NCBI GenBank assembly: GCA_964584755.1
Contig: CAZPAV010000049.1
Location: forward strand, 1 to 19,614
Origin: CAZPAV01 sp964584755
GTDB taxonomy: Bacteria; Actinomycetota; Acidimicrobiia; Spongiisociales; UBA5794
DNA: 19,614 bases
Direction of reading: 5' to 3'
Below are positions 9,780 to 16,660 of the stretch, in pieces. The position numbers and the translations under genes are program-made. The stretch's first letter is position 1; each line of letters starts with the position of its first letter. A model generated the notes under the pieces. It did no database searches. It saw nothing but the letters and a program-made list of their open reading frames with translations, and was not told the DNA's origin.

Positions 9780-11615
9780 TCAGCGACCGAGCACCTGGGA
9801 GACGTCCCGTACCGCCCCGTGGGCCGCCGAGGTCGTCATCGCGGCGTAGGCGAGGAGGGCCGGCGACACCGCCCGGTCCCGGGACGCGGGCCGCCAGGCT
9901 CCCGGCCCGCGTGCCTCCATGGCGGCGCGGCGGCGGGCGAGCTCCTCGGGAGCGAGCCGCACGGCGATGCGCCGGTTCGGGATGTCGATGTCGATGAGGT
10001 CGCCGTCCTCGACGAGGCCGATGGCGCCACCCTCGGCCGCCTCGGGGGAGACGTGACCGATGGACAACCCGGACGTCCCTCCCGAGAAGCGTCCATCGGT
10101 GACGAGCGCGCAGCGCGTACCCAACCCCTTCGACTTGAGGTAGGAGGTGGGGTAGAGCATCTCCTGCATCCCCGGCCCGCCCCGCGGTCCCTCGTAGCGG
10201 ATGACGACGACCTCTCCGGGTTGGACGGCGTCGCCGAGGATCGCCGCGACGGCCGCCTCCTGGCTCTCCAGGACGCGGGCGGGGCCGCTGAAGGTGAGCA
10301 ACGTGTCGGCGACGCCGGCGGTCTTGACGATGCACCCGTCCTCGGCGATGTTCCCGTAGAGGACGGCGAGCCCACCGTCGGCGCGGTAGGCGTGTTCCAC
10401 GTCCCGGATGCAACCGGCGGTCCGGTCGAGGTCGAGCTCCACGTAGCGGCGGTCCTGGGAGAAGGCCTCGGTCGTGGCGACGCCCCCGGGTGCGGCCCGA
10501 TAGAAACGGTGGTGCCGGTCGGAGCGGCGCACGTCCCAGGCGGCGATGGCCTCCCCGAGCGTGGGCGAGTGCACCGTGGGCACCTCCGGGTGGATGAGAC
10601 CGGCCCGCTCCAGCTCCCCGAGGACGGCGAACACGCCGCCGGCGCGGTGGAAGTCCTCGAGGTGGTACTCCGGGTGCGAGGGCGCGAGCTTGGCGAGGTT
10701 CGGGACCTTCCGGGAGAGCCGATCGATGTCGGCCATGGTGAAGTCGACGTCCGCCGCGTCCGCCGCGGCGAGGATGTGGAGCACGGTGTTCGTCGAGCCG
10801 CCCATGGCGATGTCGACGGCCATGGCGTTCTCGAAGGCGGCGACGGTGGCGATGGACCGGGGAAGGACCCGGGTGTCGTCCTTCTCGTAGTAGCGGCGGG
10901 TGAGGTCCACGATCGTCCGTCCCGCCTCGAGGAAGAGCTCGCGACGATCGGCGTGGGTGGCGACGAGGCTCCCGTTGCCCGGCAGCGACATGCCGAGGGC
11001 CTCGGTGAGGCAGTTCATCGAGTTCGCGGTGAACATGCCCGAGCAGGAACCGCAGGTGGGGCACGCCGCCCGTTCCACCCGGAGCACCTCGGCGTCACTG
11101 CGGTCGGGATCGGCGGCCATGACCATGGCGTCGATGAGGTCGAGCCCCCGTCCGTCGTCCCGTCCCGCCTCCATGGGACCGCCGGAGACGAACACGGTCG
11201 GGATGTCGAGACGCAGCGCCGCCATGAGCATCCCCGGGGTGATCTTGTCGCAGTTGGAGATGCACACCAGCGCGTCGGCCCGGTGGGCGTTCACCATGTA
11301 CTCGACCGAGTCGGCGATGAGGTCCCGGGAGGGCAGGCTGTAGAGCATGCCGTCGTGTCCCATGGCGATGCCGTCGTCGATGGCGATGGTGTTGAACTCG
11401 CGGGCCACGCCTCCGGCGGCGTGGATCTCCTCCGCCACGAGCGCGCCGAGGTCGCGAAGGTGGACGTGGCCGGGGACGAACTGGGTGAAGGAGTTCGCGA
11501 TGGCGATGATGGGCCGGTCGAGGTCGTCCTCGCTCATGCCGGTGGCTCGCCACAGGGCACGGGCCCCGGCCATGTTGCGGCCTCGGGTGGTGGTGTGGGA
11601 TCGGTACTCGGGCAT
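9780..11615 (-). CDS. ilvD: Dihydroxy-acid dehydratase (IlvD), long [Fe-S] form
   Basis: Dehydrates 2,3-dihydroxy-isovalerate and -methylvalerate to the 2-oxo acids in valine, isoleucine and leucine synthesis. The 611 residues match the E. coli-type enzyme (616 residues). Visible are RSHTTTRGRNMAGARALWRATG at the N-terminus, the metal-binding D81 within IAIDDGIAMGHDGM, SNCDKITPGM (C122, K124), and CPTCGSCSGMFTANSMNC (C185-C202) carrying cluster ligands equivalent to C122 and C195 of E. coli. The C-terminal domain has GPRGGPGMQEM and DGRFSGGTSGLSIGHVSPEA. ATG 11615 lies 6 nt after TAAGCT with no Shine-Dalgarno sequence, so the mRNA is probably leaderless. It is a single gene, with no other ilv genes adjacent. 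Confidence 0.97.
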   Translation of the reverse strand: MPEYRSHTTTRGRNMAGARALWRATGMSEDDLDRPIIAIANSFTQFVPGHVHLRDLGALVAEEIHAAGGVAREFNTIAIDDGIAMGHDGMLYSLPSRDLIADSVEYMVNAHRADALVCISNCDKITPGMLMAALRLDIPTVFVSGGPMEAGRDDGRGLDLIDAMVMAADPDRSDAEVLRVERAACPTCGSCSGMFTANSMNCLTEALGMSLPGNGSLVATHADRRELFLEAGRTIVDLTRRYYEKDDTRVLPRSIATVAAFENAMAVDIAMGGSTNTVLHILAAADAADVDFTMADIDRLSRKVPNLAKLAPSHPEYHLEDFHRAGGVFAVLGELERAGLIHPEVPTVHSPTLGEAIAAWDVRRSDRHHRFYRAAPGGVATTEAFSQDRRYVELDLDRTAGCIRDVEHAYRADGGLAVLYGNIAEDGCIVKTAGVADTLLTFSGPARVLESQEAAVAAILGDAVQPGEVVVIRYEGPRGGPGMQEMLYPTSYLKSKGLGTRCALVTDGRFSGGTSGLSIGHVSPEAAEGGAIGLVEDGDLIDIDIPNRRIAVRLAPEELARRRAAMEARGPGAWRPASRDRAVSPALLAYAAMTTSAAHGAVRDVSQVLGR

Positions 11616-11621
11616 GCGCCG

Positions 11622-11627
11622 AGCTTA
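11622..11627 (-). promoter_or_regulatory. -10 box TAAGCT for leaderless ilvD
   Basis: TAAGCT on the minus strand ends 6 nt before ATG 11615, placing the transcription start at or next to the initiation codon. No ribosome-binding site is possible in that space. Confidence 0.45.
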
Positions 11628-11675
11628 GAGCGTGGCGCGCCGGTGGGGGAGGGGGTCGCGGGGCCGCGCCCGGAC

Positions 11676-11702
11676 TCAAGGTGCGCCGTATCACGCCGAT
11701 AC
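11676..11702 (+). promoter_or_regulatory. Possible sigma-28 (FliA/WhiG-type) promoter of the prepilin-like gene
   Basis: TCAA (11676-11679), a 15-nt spacer and GCCGATAC (11695-11702) match the sigma-28 consensus TAAA-N15-GCCGATAA at 10 of 12 defined positions. It lies 31 nt before ATG 11734, and AAGGAGAGG (11721-11729) falls in the resulting leader. No TAnnnT housekeeping box was found in this intergenic space. The inverted repeat CGTATC-ACGCC-GATACG (11687-11703) overlaps its -10 element. Confidence 0.4.
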
Positions 11703-11733
11703 GACACGGCAACGGGACCGAAGGAGAGGTGGC

Positions 11734-12478
11734 ATGGTGGACGACCGGGTTCGGCGCCGTCGGACCACGACACGACGATCCCCACTGCGCCGGGCGCTCG
11801 CCGACACCCGGGGAGCGACGCTCGTCGAGTACGCGCTCCTCATCGCGTTGGGGATCGCCGTCCTCGCCGGGGGCGCCAAGGCGAGTCGGGACGTCGTGGT
11901 GGCCCAGTTCCTGCAACTCTCCGGCCAGTCGGTCGCCGCGGCCGCCTCCGACGGATCAGGTTCCTCCTCCTCCTCACAGAGCGCGTCGACGACGACGTCG
12001 GCGGCCGCCACCACCAGCTCCACCACCNNNNNNNNNNNNNNNNNNNNNNNNNNNNNNNNNNNNNNNNNNNNNNNNNNNNNNNNNNNNNNNNNNNNNNNNN
12101 NNNNNNNNNNNNNNNNNNNNNNNNNNNACCACCTCGACGACCACCTCGACGACGACCACGACGACCACCACGACCACGACGACGACGACCACCACCACGA
12201 CGACGACCGTCCCGCCGACGACCACGACCAGCACGACCGTGGCGTCCCAGGAGGAGGAGATCGAGGCGGAAGGGGCGGGGTCGGTGACCGTCCGGCTGAG
12301 CGGCGGCCGGCTCGAGCTCGTCTCCGTCAAGAAGTCCCACCGGTGGTCCGCCAAGGTCCTCCTCGAGACGAGCACGAAGGTGCAGGTGCGCTTCAGCCGG
12401 GGACGCACCCGGGTGACGGTCACCGCATGGGTGAGCGGGGGCGAGCTCCAGACGCGGGTGCGGAAGAGCCGCCGCTGA
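11734..12478 (+). CDS. Class IVb (Flp-type) prepilin-like protein with Thr-rich stalk, interrupted by assembly gap
   Basis: The first half starts at ATG 11734 behind AAGGAGAGG. A 27-residue Arg-rich leader ends in TRG, followed by ATLVEYALLIALGIAVLAGG. The cut after G27, Glu at +5 (E32), Tyr at +6 and the hydrophobic helix are the class IVb prepilin pattern cleaved by TadV/CpaA-type peptidases. A Ser/Ala/Thr-rich stretch runs into 100 N. After the gap, the frame beginning at 12128 continues as Thr/Ser repeats, then VPPTTTTSTTVASQEEEIEAE and a roughly 60-residue basic beta-rich domain ending QTRVRKSRR. The halves are in different frames only because the gap length is arbitrary, so I treat them as one gene. 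Ordinary Flp pilins are about 50-70 residues; this is much larger. No tad/cpa assembly genes are in the window. Confidence 0.7.
12028..12127. other. Assembly gap (100 N) inside a Thr-codon repeat
   Basis: Exactly 100 N. Both flanks are ACC/ACG/TCG codon repeats, so the assembler probably failed on a low-complexity tract. The true length is unknown and the frame change across it is an artefact. Confidence 0.98.
12128..12231. repeat. Low-complexity ACC/ACG (Thr codon) repeat tract
   Basis: A run of ACC and ACG codons with a few TCG encodes a Thr/Ser stalk, with a break at VPP. It is degenerate rather than an exact tandem array, and it begins before the gap with similar ACC-rich sequence at 11990-12027. 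Confidence 0.8.
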
Positions 12479-12508
12479 CCGGTCGGTCCGGGTCCGGCCC
12501 TCGCACCG

Positions 12509-12514
12509 TAGGCT
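12509..12514 (+). promoter_or_regulatory. -10 box TAGGCT for leaderless menC
   Basis: TAGGCT ends 7 nt before GTG 12522. GGAGG abuts the start codon with no spacer and so would not work as a normal Shine-Dalgarno sequence. Confidence 0.45.
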
Positions 12515-12521
12515 GTGGAGG

Positions 12522-13544
12522 GTGCGACCCGACGCGATCCGACTCGTCGAGGTGGAGATCCCGCTGCGGCGGCCGCTCCGCACCGCTCGGGGGAAGGTGA
12601 CGTCCCGGCGTACCGTCCTCGTCGGGGCCGTCGCGGGATCCGTCGTCGGGTGGGGCGAGGCGGCGCCGTACCCGGGTCTCCAGGCCGAGACCGTCGACGA
12701 CGTCTGGGAGGCGCTGTGTGCGGGTGGGGAGCCGCCGCCCACCGGGGCCGCGGCCCTGGCCGAGGCCTGCGCCGATCTCGCCGCCCGCCTCGCCGGCGAG
12801 CCCCTGTGGCGACGCCTCGGCGGGCGACCCGACCCGGTTCCCGCCGGGGTCGCCCTCGGGATCGGTCCCGACCTACTCGCTCGCGCCGCGGAGGCCGTCG
12901 CCGCCGGTTACCGGGCGATCAAGCTCAAGATCGCCCCGGGTGTGGACCTCGACCCGCTGCGCCGTCTCCGGGAGCGCTTCCCGGCCTTGACGGTCGGCCT
13001 CGACGCCAACGGCGGATACCGGTGGTCGGATCTCCCCACGCTGCGGCGGCTCGACGCCCTCGCCCCCGCCTACCTCGAACAGCCCTTCCCTGCCGCCGAC
13101 CTCGCGGCGCACGCCCGGCTGCGGGAGGAGCTCACCACCCCGGTGGCGCTCGACGAGTACGTCGACTCCCCCGGGGCCGCCGAGGAGATCGTCGCCGCCG
13201 GTGCCGCGGATCTCCTCGTGGTGAAACCGGGTCGTCTCGGACCGGAGGGGTGTCGTGCGGTGCACGACGTGGCCGTGGCGGCGGGTCTGCACATTCGGGC
13301 CTCCGGTCTCCTCGAGACCGGGATCGGTCGCGCGCACACCCTCGCGGTGGCGACGCTCTCGGGGGTGGTCTCCACCGACGTGGCCGCGGCGGGCTTCCAC
13401 GCGGCGATCGACCCGGTGGCTCCGGCGCTCCGGCCCGAGAACGGCGTCGTGACTCCACCCGCGGGCCCGGGTCTCGGTGTCGCTCCCGACCCCGGCCTCC
13501 TCGCGGAGGTCGCGCGACGGCGGGAGACCCGCGTCGTTCAGTGA
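12522..13544 (+). CDS. menC: o-Succinylbenzoate synthase-like enolase-superfamily enzyme
   Basis: Predicted to dehydrate SHCHC to o-succinylbenzoate in menaquinone synthesis. The 340-residue protein has an N-terminal capping domain with VGWGEAAPYPG. Its barrel carries the superfamily residues in MenC order: K134 and K136 in AIKLKI, metal ligands D161 (GLDANGGY), E186 (YLEQPF) and D211 (ALDEY), and K235 (VVKPGR). These spacings agree closely with E. coli MenC (K131, K133, D161, E190, D213, K235). GTG 12522 follows TAGGCT by 7 nt, so the mRNA is probably leaderless. Other men genes are not in the window. N-acylamino acid racemase and dipeptide epimerase are close relatives and remain alternatives. 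Its stop overlaps that of the convergent thioesterase gene by 7 nt. Confidence 0.85.
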   Translation: MRPDAIRLVEVEIPLRRPLRTARGKVTSRRTVLVGAVAGSVVGWGEAAPYPGLQAETVDDVWEALCAGGEPPPTGAAALAEACADLAARLAGEPLWRRLGGRPDPVPAGVALGIGPDLLARAAEAVAAGYRAIKLKIAPGVDLDPLRRLRERFPALTVGLDANGGYRWSDLPTLRRLDALAPAYLEQPFPAADLAAHARLREELTTPVALDEYVDSPGAAEEIVAAGAADLLVVKPGRLGPEGCRAVHDVAVAAGLHIRASGLLETGIGRAHTLAVATLSGVVSTDVAAAGFHAAIDPVAPALRPENGVVTPPAGPGLGVAPDPGLLAEVARRRETRVVQ

Positions 13545-14338
13545 GGTTCGACGAGCTGGGTCTGCGCCACCCGACCGAGCGGTCCCTTCGCGTCGAACAG
13601 CTCGGTGTCGGCGAACCCGAGACCGGTGGGGTGCTGCACGGCGATCGACCGCATCCCGAGCCACTCGCCCTCGAGGAGCCGGTGCACGTGGAGCGTCACG
13701 TCGGGGTTCACGAAGAGCCAGCGGCGCGCGTCCACCGCCTGGGAGTTGCCGTTGCCCATGTCGGCGAGCGTCGCCATCCGCACCAGCGGCGTCGGCTCCT
13801 CGCCGGCCACCACCTGGGGGAGGAGGCGGAACCAGGAGAGACCCGGACCGAGCCGGAGGAAGCTCCCCTCGATGCTGCGGATCTCGACGGCGTCCACGTG
13901 GAAACGGGGGAGGCCTCCCCAGTCGTGGAGTGCCGGCCAGTCGACCGGCGTGCCGGCATCGGGACCCGGCGGTGGCTCCCACGGCGGGTTCGGTGACGGC
14001 GGCAGCGGGATCTCTCGGGTGCGCAGCGCGAGGGCGCGGCCCCGTGCCACCTCGAGGTCGCCGTCGCGCAGCACCGCCTCGGTGAGACGGATGCGACGGC
14101 CCTCGCGCAGCACATGGGTCTCCACGGTGAGGGGCGTGAGGGGAACGACCCGGAAGAGGTCCACGGTGAGGCGGACGACCTGCATGGGGACGACGGCGTC
14201 GAGGCGTTCGATGCACCGGGCGAGGAGCCCGGTCGGCGGACCCCCGTGCTGGGCGTCGTCCGACCACCCGCCGCGGGTGAGGCCGGTGGGGACGAAGGTG
14301 TCGCCGTCGGGGATGAACAGGGCGTGCTCGGAGTTCAT
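13538..14338 (-). CDS. Thioesterase-family protein (TesB-like double hotdog)
   Basis: A 266-residue protein predicted to hydrolyse acyl-CoA thioesters. The N-terminal half has GGWSDDAQHGGPPTGLLARCIE (about residues 21-42), typical of the 4HBT_3/acyl-CoA thioesterase-like family, then RLTVDLFRVVPL. The C-terminal half has DARRWLFVNPDVTLHVHRLLEGEWLGM, followed by GLGFADTELFDAKGPLGRVAQTQL, the usual second hotdog ending. ATG 14338 lies 8 nt after the stop of the acyl-CoA dehydrogenase, so they form an operon in acyl-CoA turnover. The chain length of the substrate cannot be read from sequence. Confidence 0.85.
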   Translation of the reverse strand: MNSEHALFIPDGDTFVPTGLTRGGWSDDAQHGGPPTGLLARCIERLDAVVPMQVVRLTVDLFRVVPLTPLTVETHVLREGRRIRLTEAVLRDGDLEVARGRALALRTREIPLPPSPNPPWEPPPGPDAGTPVDWPALHDWGGLPRFHVDAVEIRSIEGSFLRLGPGLSWFRLLPQVVAGEEPTPLVRMATLADMGNGNSQAVDARRWLFVNPDVTLHVHRLLEGEWLGMRSIAVQHPTGLGFADTELFDAKGPLGRVAQTQLVEPH

Positions 14339-14346
14339 GACGTGGC

Positions 14347-15489
14347 TCAGTCCACGGGGAGGCCGAGGCCCCGGCTGATGACGAGACGCTGGATCTCGCT
14401 CGTGCCCTCGCCGATCTCGAGGACCTTGGCGTCCCGGTAATGGCGGCTGACGAGGGTCTCGTCCATGAAGCCGGCACCGCCGAAGATCTGCGTCGCATCC
14501 CGGGTGGCGGCGACCGCCGCCTCGGTGGCGTACAGCTTGGCGATCGCCGCCGCCTGCTTGAAAGGTCGACCCCGGTCTTTCAGCCAGGCCGTCCGGTACA
14601 CGAGCAGGCGGGCCGCCTCGAGGGCCACGGCCAGGTCGGCGCACTTGAACGCGATCGCCTGATAGGAGCCGATCGGCTTCCCGAAGGCGGTGCGATCCTG
14701 CGCGTAGGCGACGGACTCGTCGAGGCAGGCCTGGAGGACGCCGACCGCCATGGCCCCGACGGCGATGCGCCCGTCGTCGAGGGTGGCGAGGAACTGGTGA
14801 AACCCCCGCCCCCGGGTTCCCAGCAGGTTCCCGGCGGGCACCCGGCAGTCCTCGAAGCGGAGGCCGTGGGTGTCCGAGGCCCGCCAACCCATCTTCCGGT
14901 ACGCCGGCTCGACGACGAACCCCGGGGTGCCGGCCGGCACGATGATCGTCGAGATCTCGTCGGGACCGGTGCGGGCGGTGACCGTGACCAGCGACGTGAT
15001 GTCGGTCCCCGAGTTCGTGATGAACGCCTTGGACCCGTTGATGACCCACTCGTCGCCGTCGAGGACCGCCTTGGTGCGGGTCGCCCCGGCGTCGGAGCCG
15101 GCGTCCGGCTCGGTGAGGCCGAACCCGGCGAGGGTGCGCCCGGCGAGCAGGTCGGGGAGCCAGCGGCGCTTCTGTTCCTCGGTCCCGTAGTTGACGATGG
15201 GGTTGATGCCGAGGGTGACGCCCGCCTCGAGGGTGATCCCCATCGACTGGTCGACCCGGCTGATCTCCTCCACGGCGATGCAGAAGCTCGTGAAGTCCCC
15301 GCCGCCGCCGCCGTACTCCTCGGGGAAGGGGAGGCCGAAGAGGCCGAGGTCGCCCATCTTGCGCACCACGTCGACGGGGAACTCGTGGGTGCGGTCCCAC
15401 TCCTCGGCGTGGGGGGCGATCTCCGCCTCGGCGAACTCCCTGACGACCTTCCGGAAGGCGCGATGCTCGTCGCTGAGATCGAAGTCCAC
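14347..15489 (-). CDS. Acyl-CoA dehydrogenase
   Basis: FAD flavoprotein that introduces the alpha-beta double bond into acyl-CoA and passes electrons to ETF. The 380 residues match the soluble tetrameric family. Visible are FDLSDEHRAFRKVVREFAE at the N-terminus, GLTEPDAGSDA (FAD/substrate loop), WVINGSKAFITN, the CQ-like segment DRTAFGKPIGSYQAIAFKCAD, QIFGGAGFMDE, and the catalytic Glu in IGEGTSEIQR (E361), the position used by short/medium-chain enzymes. GTG 15489 is supported by AAGGAG (15502-15497, minus) with a 7-nt spacer. A TACCCT box lies further upstream. The thioesterase follows. Substrate may be short- or branched-chain acyl-CoA; this is not resolvable. Confidence 0.95.
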   Translation of the reverse strand: MDFDLSDEHRAFRKVVREFAEAEIAPHAEEWDRTHEFPVDVVRKMGDLGLFGLPFPEEYGGGGGDFTSFCIAVEEISRVDQSMGITLEAGVTLGINPIVNYGTEEQKRRWLPDLLAGRTLAGFGLTEPDAGSDAGATRTKAVLDGDEWVINGSKAFITNSGTDITSLVTVTARTGPDEISTIIVPAGTPGFVVEPAYRKMGWRASDTHGLRFEDCRVPAGNLLGTRGRGFHQFLATLDDGRIAVGAMAVGVLQACLDESVAYAQDRTAFGKPIGSYQAIAFKCADLAVALEAARLLVYRTAWLKDRGRPFKQAAAIAKLYATEAAVAATRDATQIFGGAGFMDETLVSRHYRDAKVLEIGEGTSEIQRLVISRGLGLPVD

Positions 15490-15519
15490 GGTCGTGCTCC
15501 TTGGATGCCGGAGGCTCCC

Positions 15520-15525
15520 AGGGTA
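15520..15525 (-). promoter_or_regulatory. Candidate -10 box for the acyl-CoA dehydrogenase-thioesterase operon
   Basis: TACCCT on the minus strand, 30 nt before GTG 15489, leaves a leader of about 24 nt with AAGGAG in it. This gene has a normal leader, unlike several neighbours. Confidence 0.35.
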
Positions 15526-15566
15526 CCGGCCCGGAGGAGGCCGTCGGCTCGCCTGTGTGGGGCCGA

Positions 15567-15572
15567 TAGGCT
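15567..15572 (+). promoter_or_regulatory. -10 box TAGGCT for leaderless expression of the PD-(D/E)XK-like gene
   Basis: TAGGCT ends 7 nt before ATG 15580, with the same hexamer and spacing as upstream of menC. No Shine-Dalgarno sequence is present. Confidence 0.45.
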
Positions 15573-15579
15573 GGCCGCC

Positions 15580-16185
15580 ATGGACACCGCGGTCGCCCTC
15601 GTGCAGAGCTACCTGTACATGAACGGGTACTTCACGGTCACCGAGTACCCGGTGATCGAGTTGCTCGCCGACGGAGAGGTCCGCACCGTCACCGACGCCG
15701 ACGTGCTGGCGGTGCGCTTCCCCGGCGCCGGCCACTCGGAGGAGGCCCACGCCACCCGGGGTTCCCGCATCGAGTGCGATCCCGCGCTCGGCATCGCCCA
15801 CGACGCCATCGATCTCATCATCGGCGAGGTGAAGGAAGGTCGCGCCGAGATCAACGACGCCGCCCGAGATCCGGCGGTGCTCCACGCCATCCTGCACCGC
15901 TTCGGTGCCGTCGACGAGGACACCGCCGCCGAGATCGTCACCCGGCTCCTCGCCGACGGCGAGGTCCGGTTCCCGGCCGGGGTGCGGGTGCGCCTCATGG
16001 CCTTCGGGTCGCGACCGCCGAAGCACGAGCCGGTCTCCTACCGGTGGCTCTCGCTGGGACATGTCGGGTCCTTCATGCGTGAGGTCATCAACGATCACTG
16101 GGCGGCCGCCCGCGCCATGCAGTCGAAGGATCCGGCCCTGGGGTTCCTGCTGCTCCTCGAGAAGGCCCTGCGCGGCGAGTCGTGA
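15580..16185 (+). CDS. Uncharacterised protein with a PD-(D/E)XK nuclease-like motif order
   Basis: A 201-residue soluble protein that I do not recognise as a named family. The N-terminal part reads as a helix (VALVQSYLYMNGYFTVTEYPV), then TVTDADVLAVRF with D39 and D41, and later DLIIGEVKEG with E83 and K85. This order of helix, strand with Asp, and strand with E-x-K resembles PD-(D/E)XK nucleases and Mrr- or Holliday-resolvase-like folds. The C-terminal part has a helical segment and SYRWLSLGHVGSFMREVINDHW. The trmL gene starts 1 nt after its stop, so they are probably co-transcribed. A nuclease role is inference from motifs only; a non-catalytic relative of the fold is equally possible. Confidence 0.6.
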   Translation: MDTAVALVQSYLYMNGYFTVTEYPVIELLADGEVRTVTDADVLAVRFPGAGHSEEAHATRGSRIECDPALGIAHDAIDLIIGEVKEGRAEINDAARDPAVLHAILHRFGAVDEDTAAEIVTRLLADGEVRFPAGVRVRLMAFGSRPPKHEPVSYRWLSLGHVGSFMREVINDHWAAARAMQSKDPALGFLLLLEKALRGES

Positions 16186-16186
16186 C

Positions 16187-16651
16187 GTGTTCCACGTCGT
16201 GCTGCACCGCCCCGAGATCCCGCCGAACACCGGCAACCTCATGCGGCTGTGCGTCAACACCGGGAACCGGCTGCATCTGATCGAGCCGCTGGGGTTCTCG
16301 CTCGACGACGCCCGCCTTCGTCGTGCCGGCCTCGACTATCGGGAGCGTGCCCAGGTGACCGTCCATGCGAGCTTCGGTGCCTTCCTCGCCGGGGTGACCC
16401 CGAGGCGGGTGTTCGCCTTCAGCCAGTACGCCACGCCCCTCTACACCGAGGTGCGGTATCGACCCGGCGACGCCCTCCTCTTCGGCCGGGAGTCCGACGG
16501 TCTTCCCGAGACGGTCCTCCAGGACGAGGCGGTCACCGCGACACTCCGGATCCCCATCGCCCCGGGAGGGAGGAGCCTCAACCTCGCCAATGCGGCCGCC
16601 ATCGTCACCTACGAGGCGTGGCGGCAGCGCGGGTTCGTCCTCGACGAGTAG
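16187..16651 (+). CDS. trmL: tRNA (cytidine/uridine-34 2'-O)-methyltransferase TrmL-like (SPOUT)
   Basis: Methylates the wobble ribose of some tRNAs using S-adenosylmethionine. The 154 residues match TrmL (157 in E. coli). SPOUT motifs are HRPEIPPNTGNLMRLC at the N-terminus, LLFGRESDGLP in the middle, and the C-terminal knot IPIAPGGRSLNLANAAAIV. GTG 16187 starts 1 nt after the preceding stop, so translation is probably coupled; no separate promoter is visible. The TAG stop appears to double as part of the -10 of the following thioesterase gene. A tRNA gene lies about 2.9 kb downstream, without clear linkage. Confidence 0.92.
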   Translation: MFHVVLHRPEIPPNTGNLMRLCVNTGNRLHLIEPLGFSLDDARLRRAGLDYRERAQVTVHASFGAFLAGVTPRRVFAFSQYATPLYTEVRYRPGDALLFGRESDGLPETVLQDEAVTATLRIPIAPGGRSLNLANAAAIVTYEAWRQRGFVLDE

Positions 16652-16654
16652 CGT
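16649..16654 (+). promoter_or_regulatory. -10 box TAGCGT overlapping the trmL stop codon
   Basis: TAGCGT begins with the trmL stop TAG and ends 6 nt before ATG 16661, so the thioesterase could be expressed leaderless as well as from the upstream operon. Confidence 0.35.
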
Positions 16655-16660
16655 TCCGGC

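Noticed and set aside
12128..12231. Thr-codon tract as a CRISPR array or tandem-repeat element
   Set aside because: There are no uniform repeat-spacer units, and the unit length is that of degenerate codons within a coding frame.
9819..12287. Plus-strand 822-codon frame antisense to ilvD
   Set aside because: It is a shadow of ilvD, has biased composition with no domains, and crosses the second gap.
11974..12423. Poly-Val frame on the minus strand opposite the Thr repeat
   Set aside because: It is the reverse complement of Thr codons; the plus-strand frame has a proper prepilin start and ribosome-binding site.
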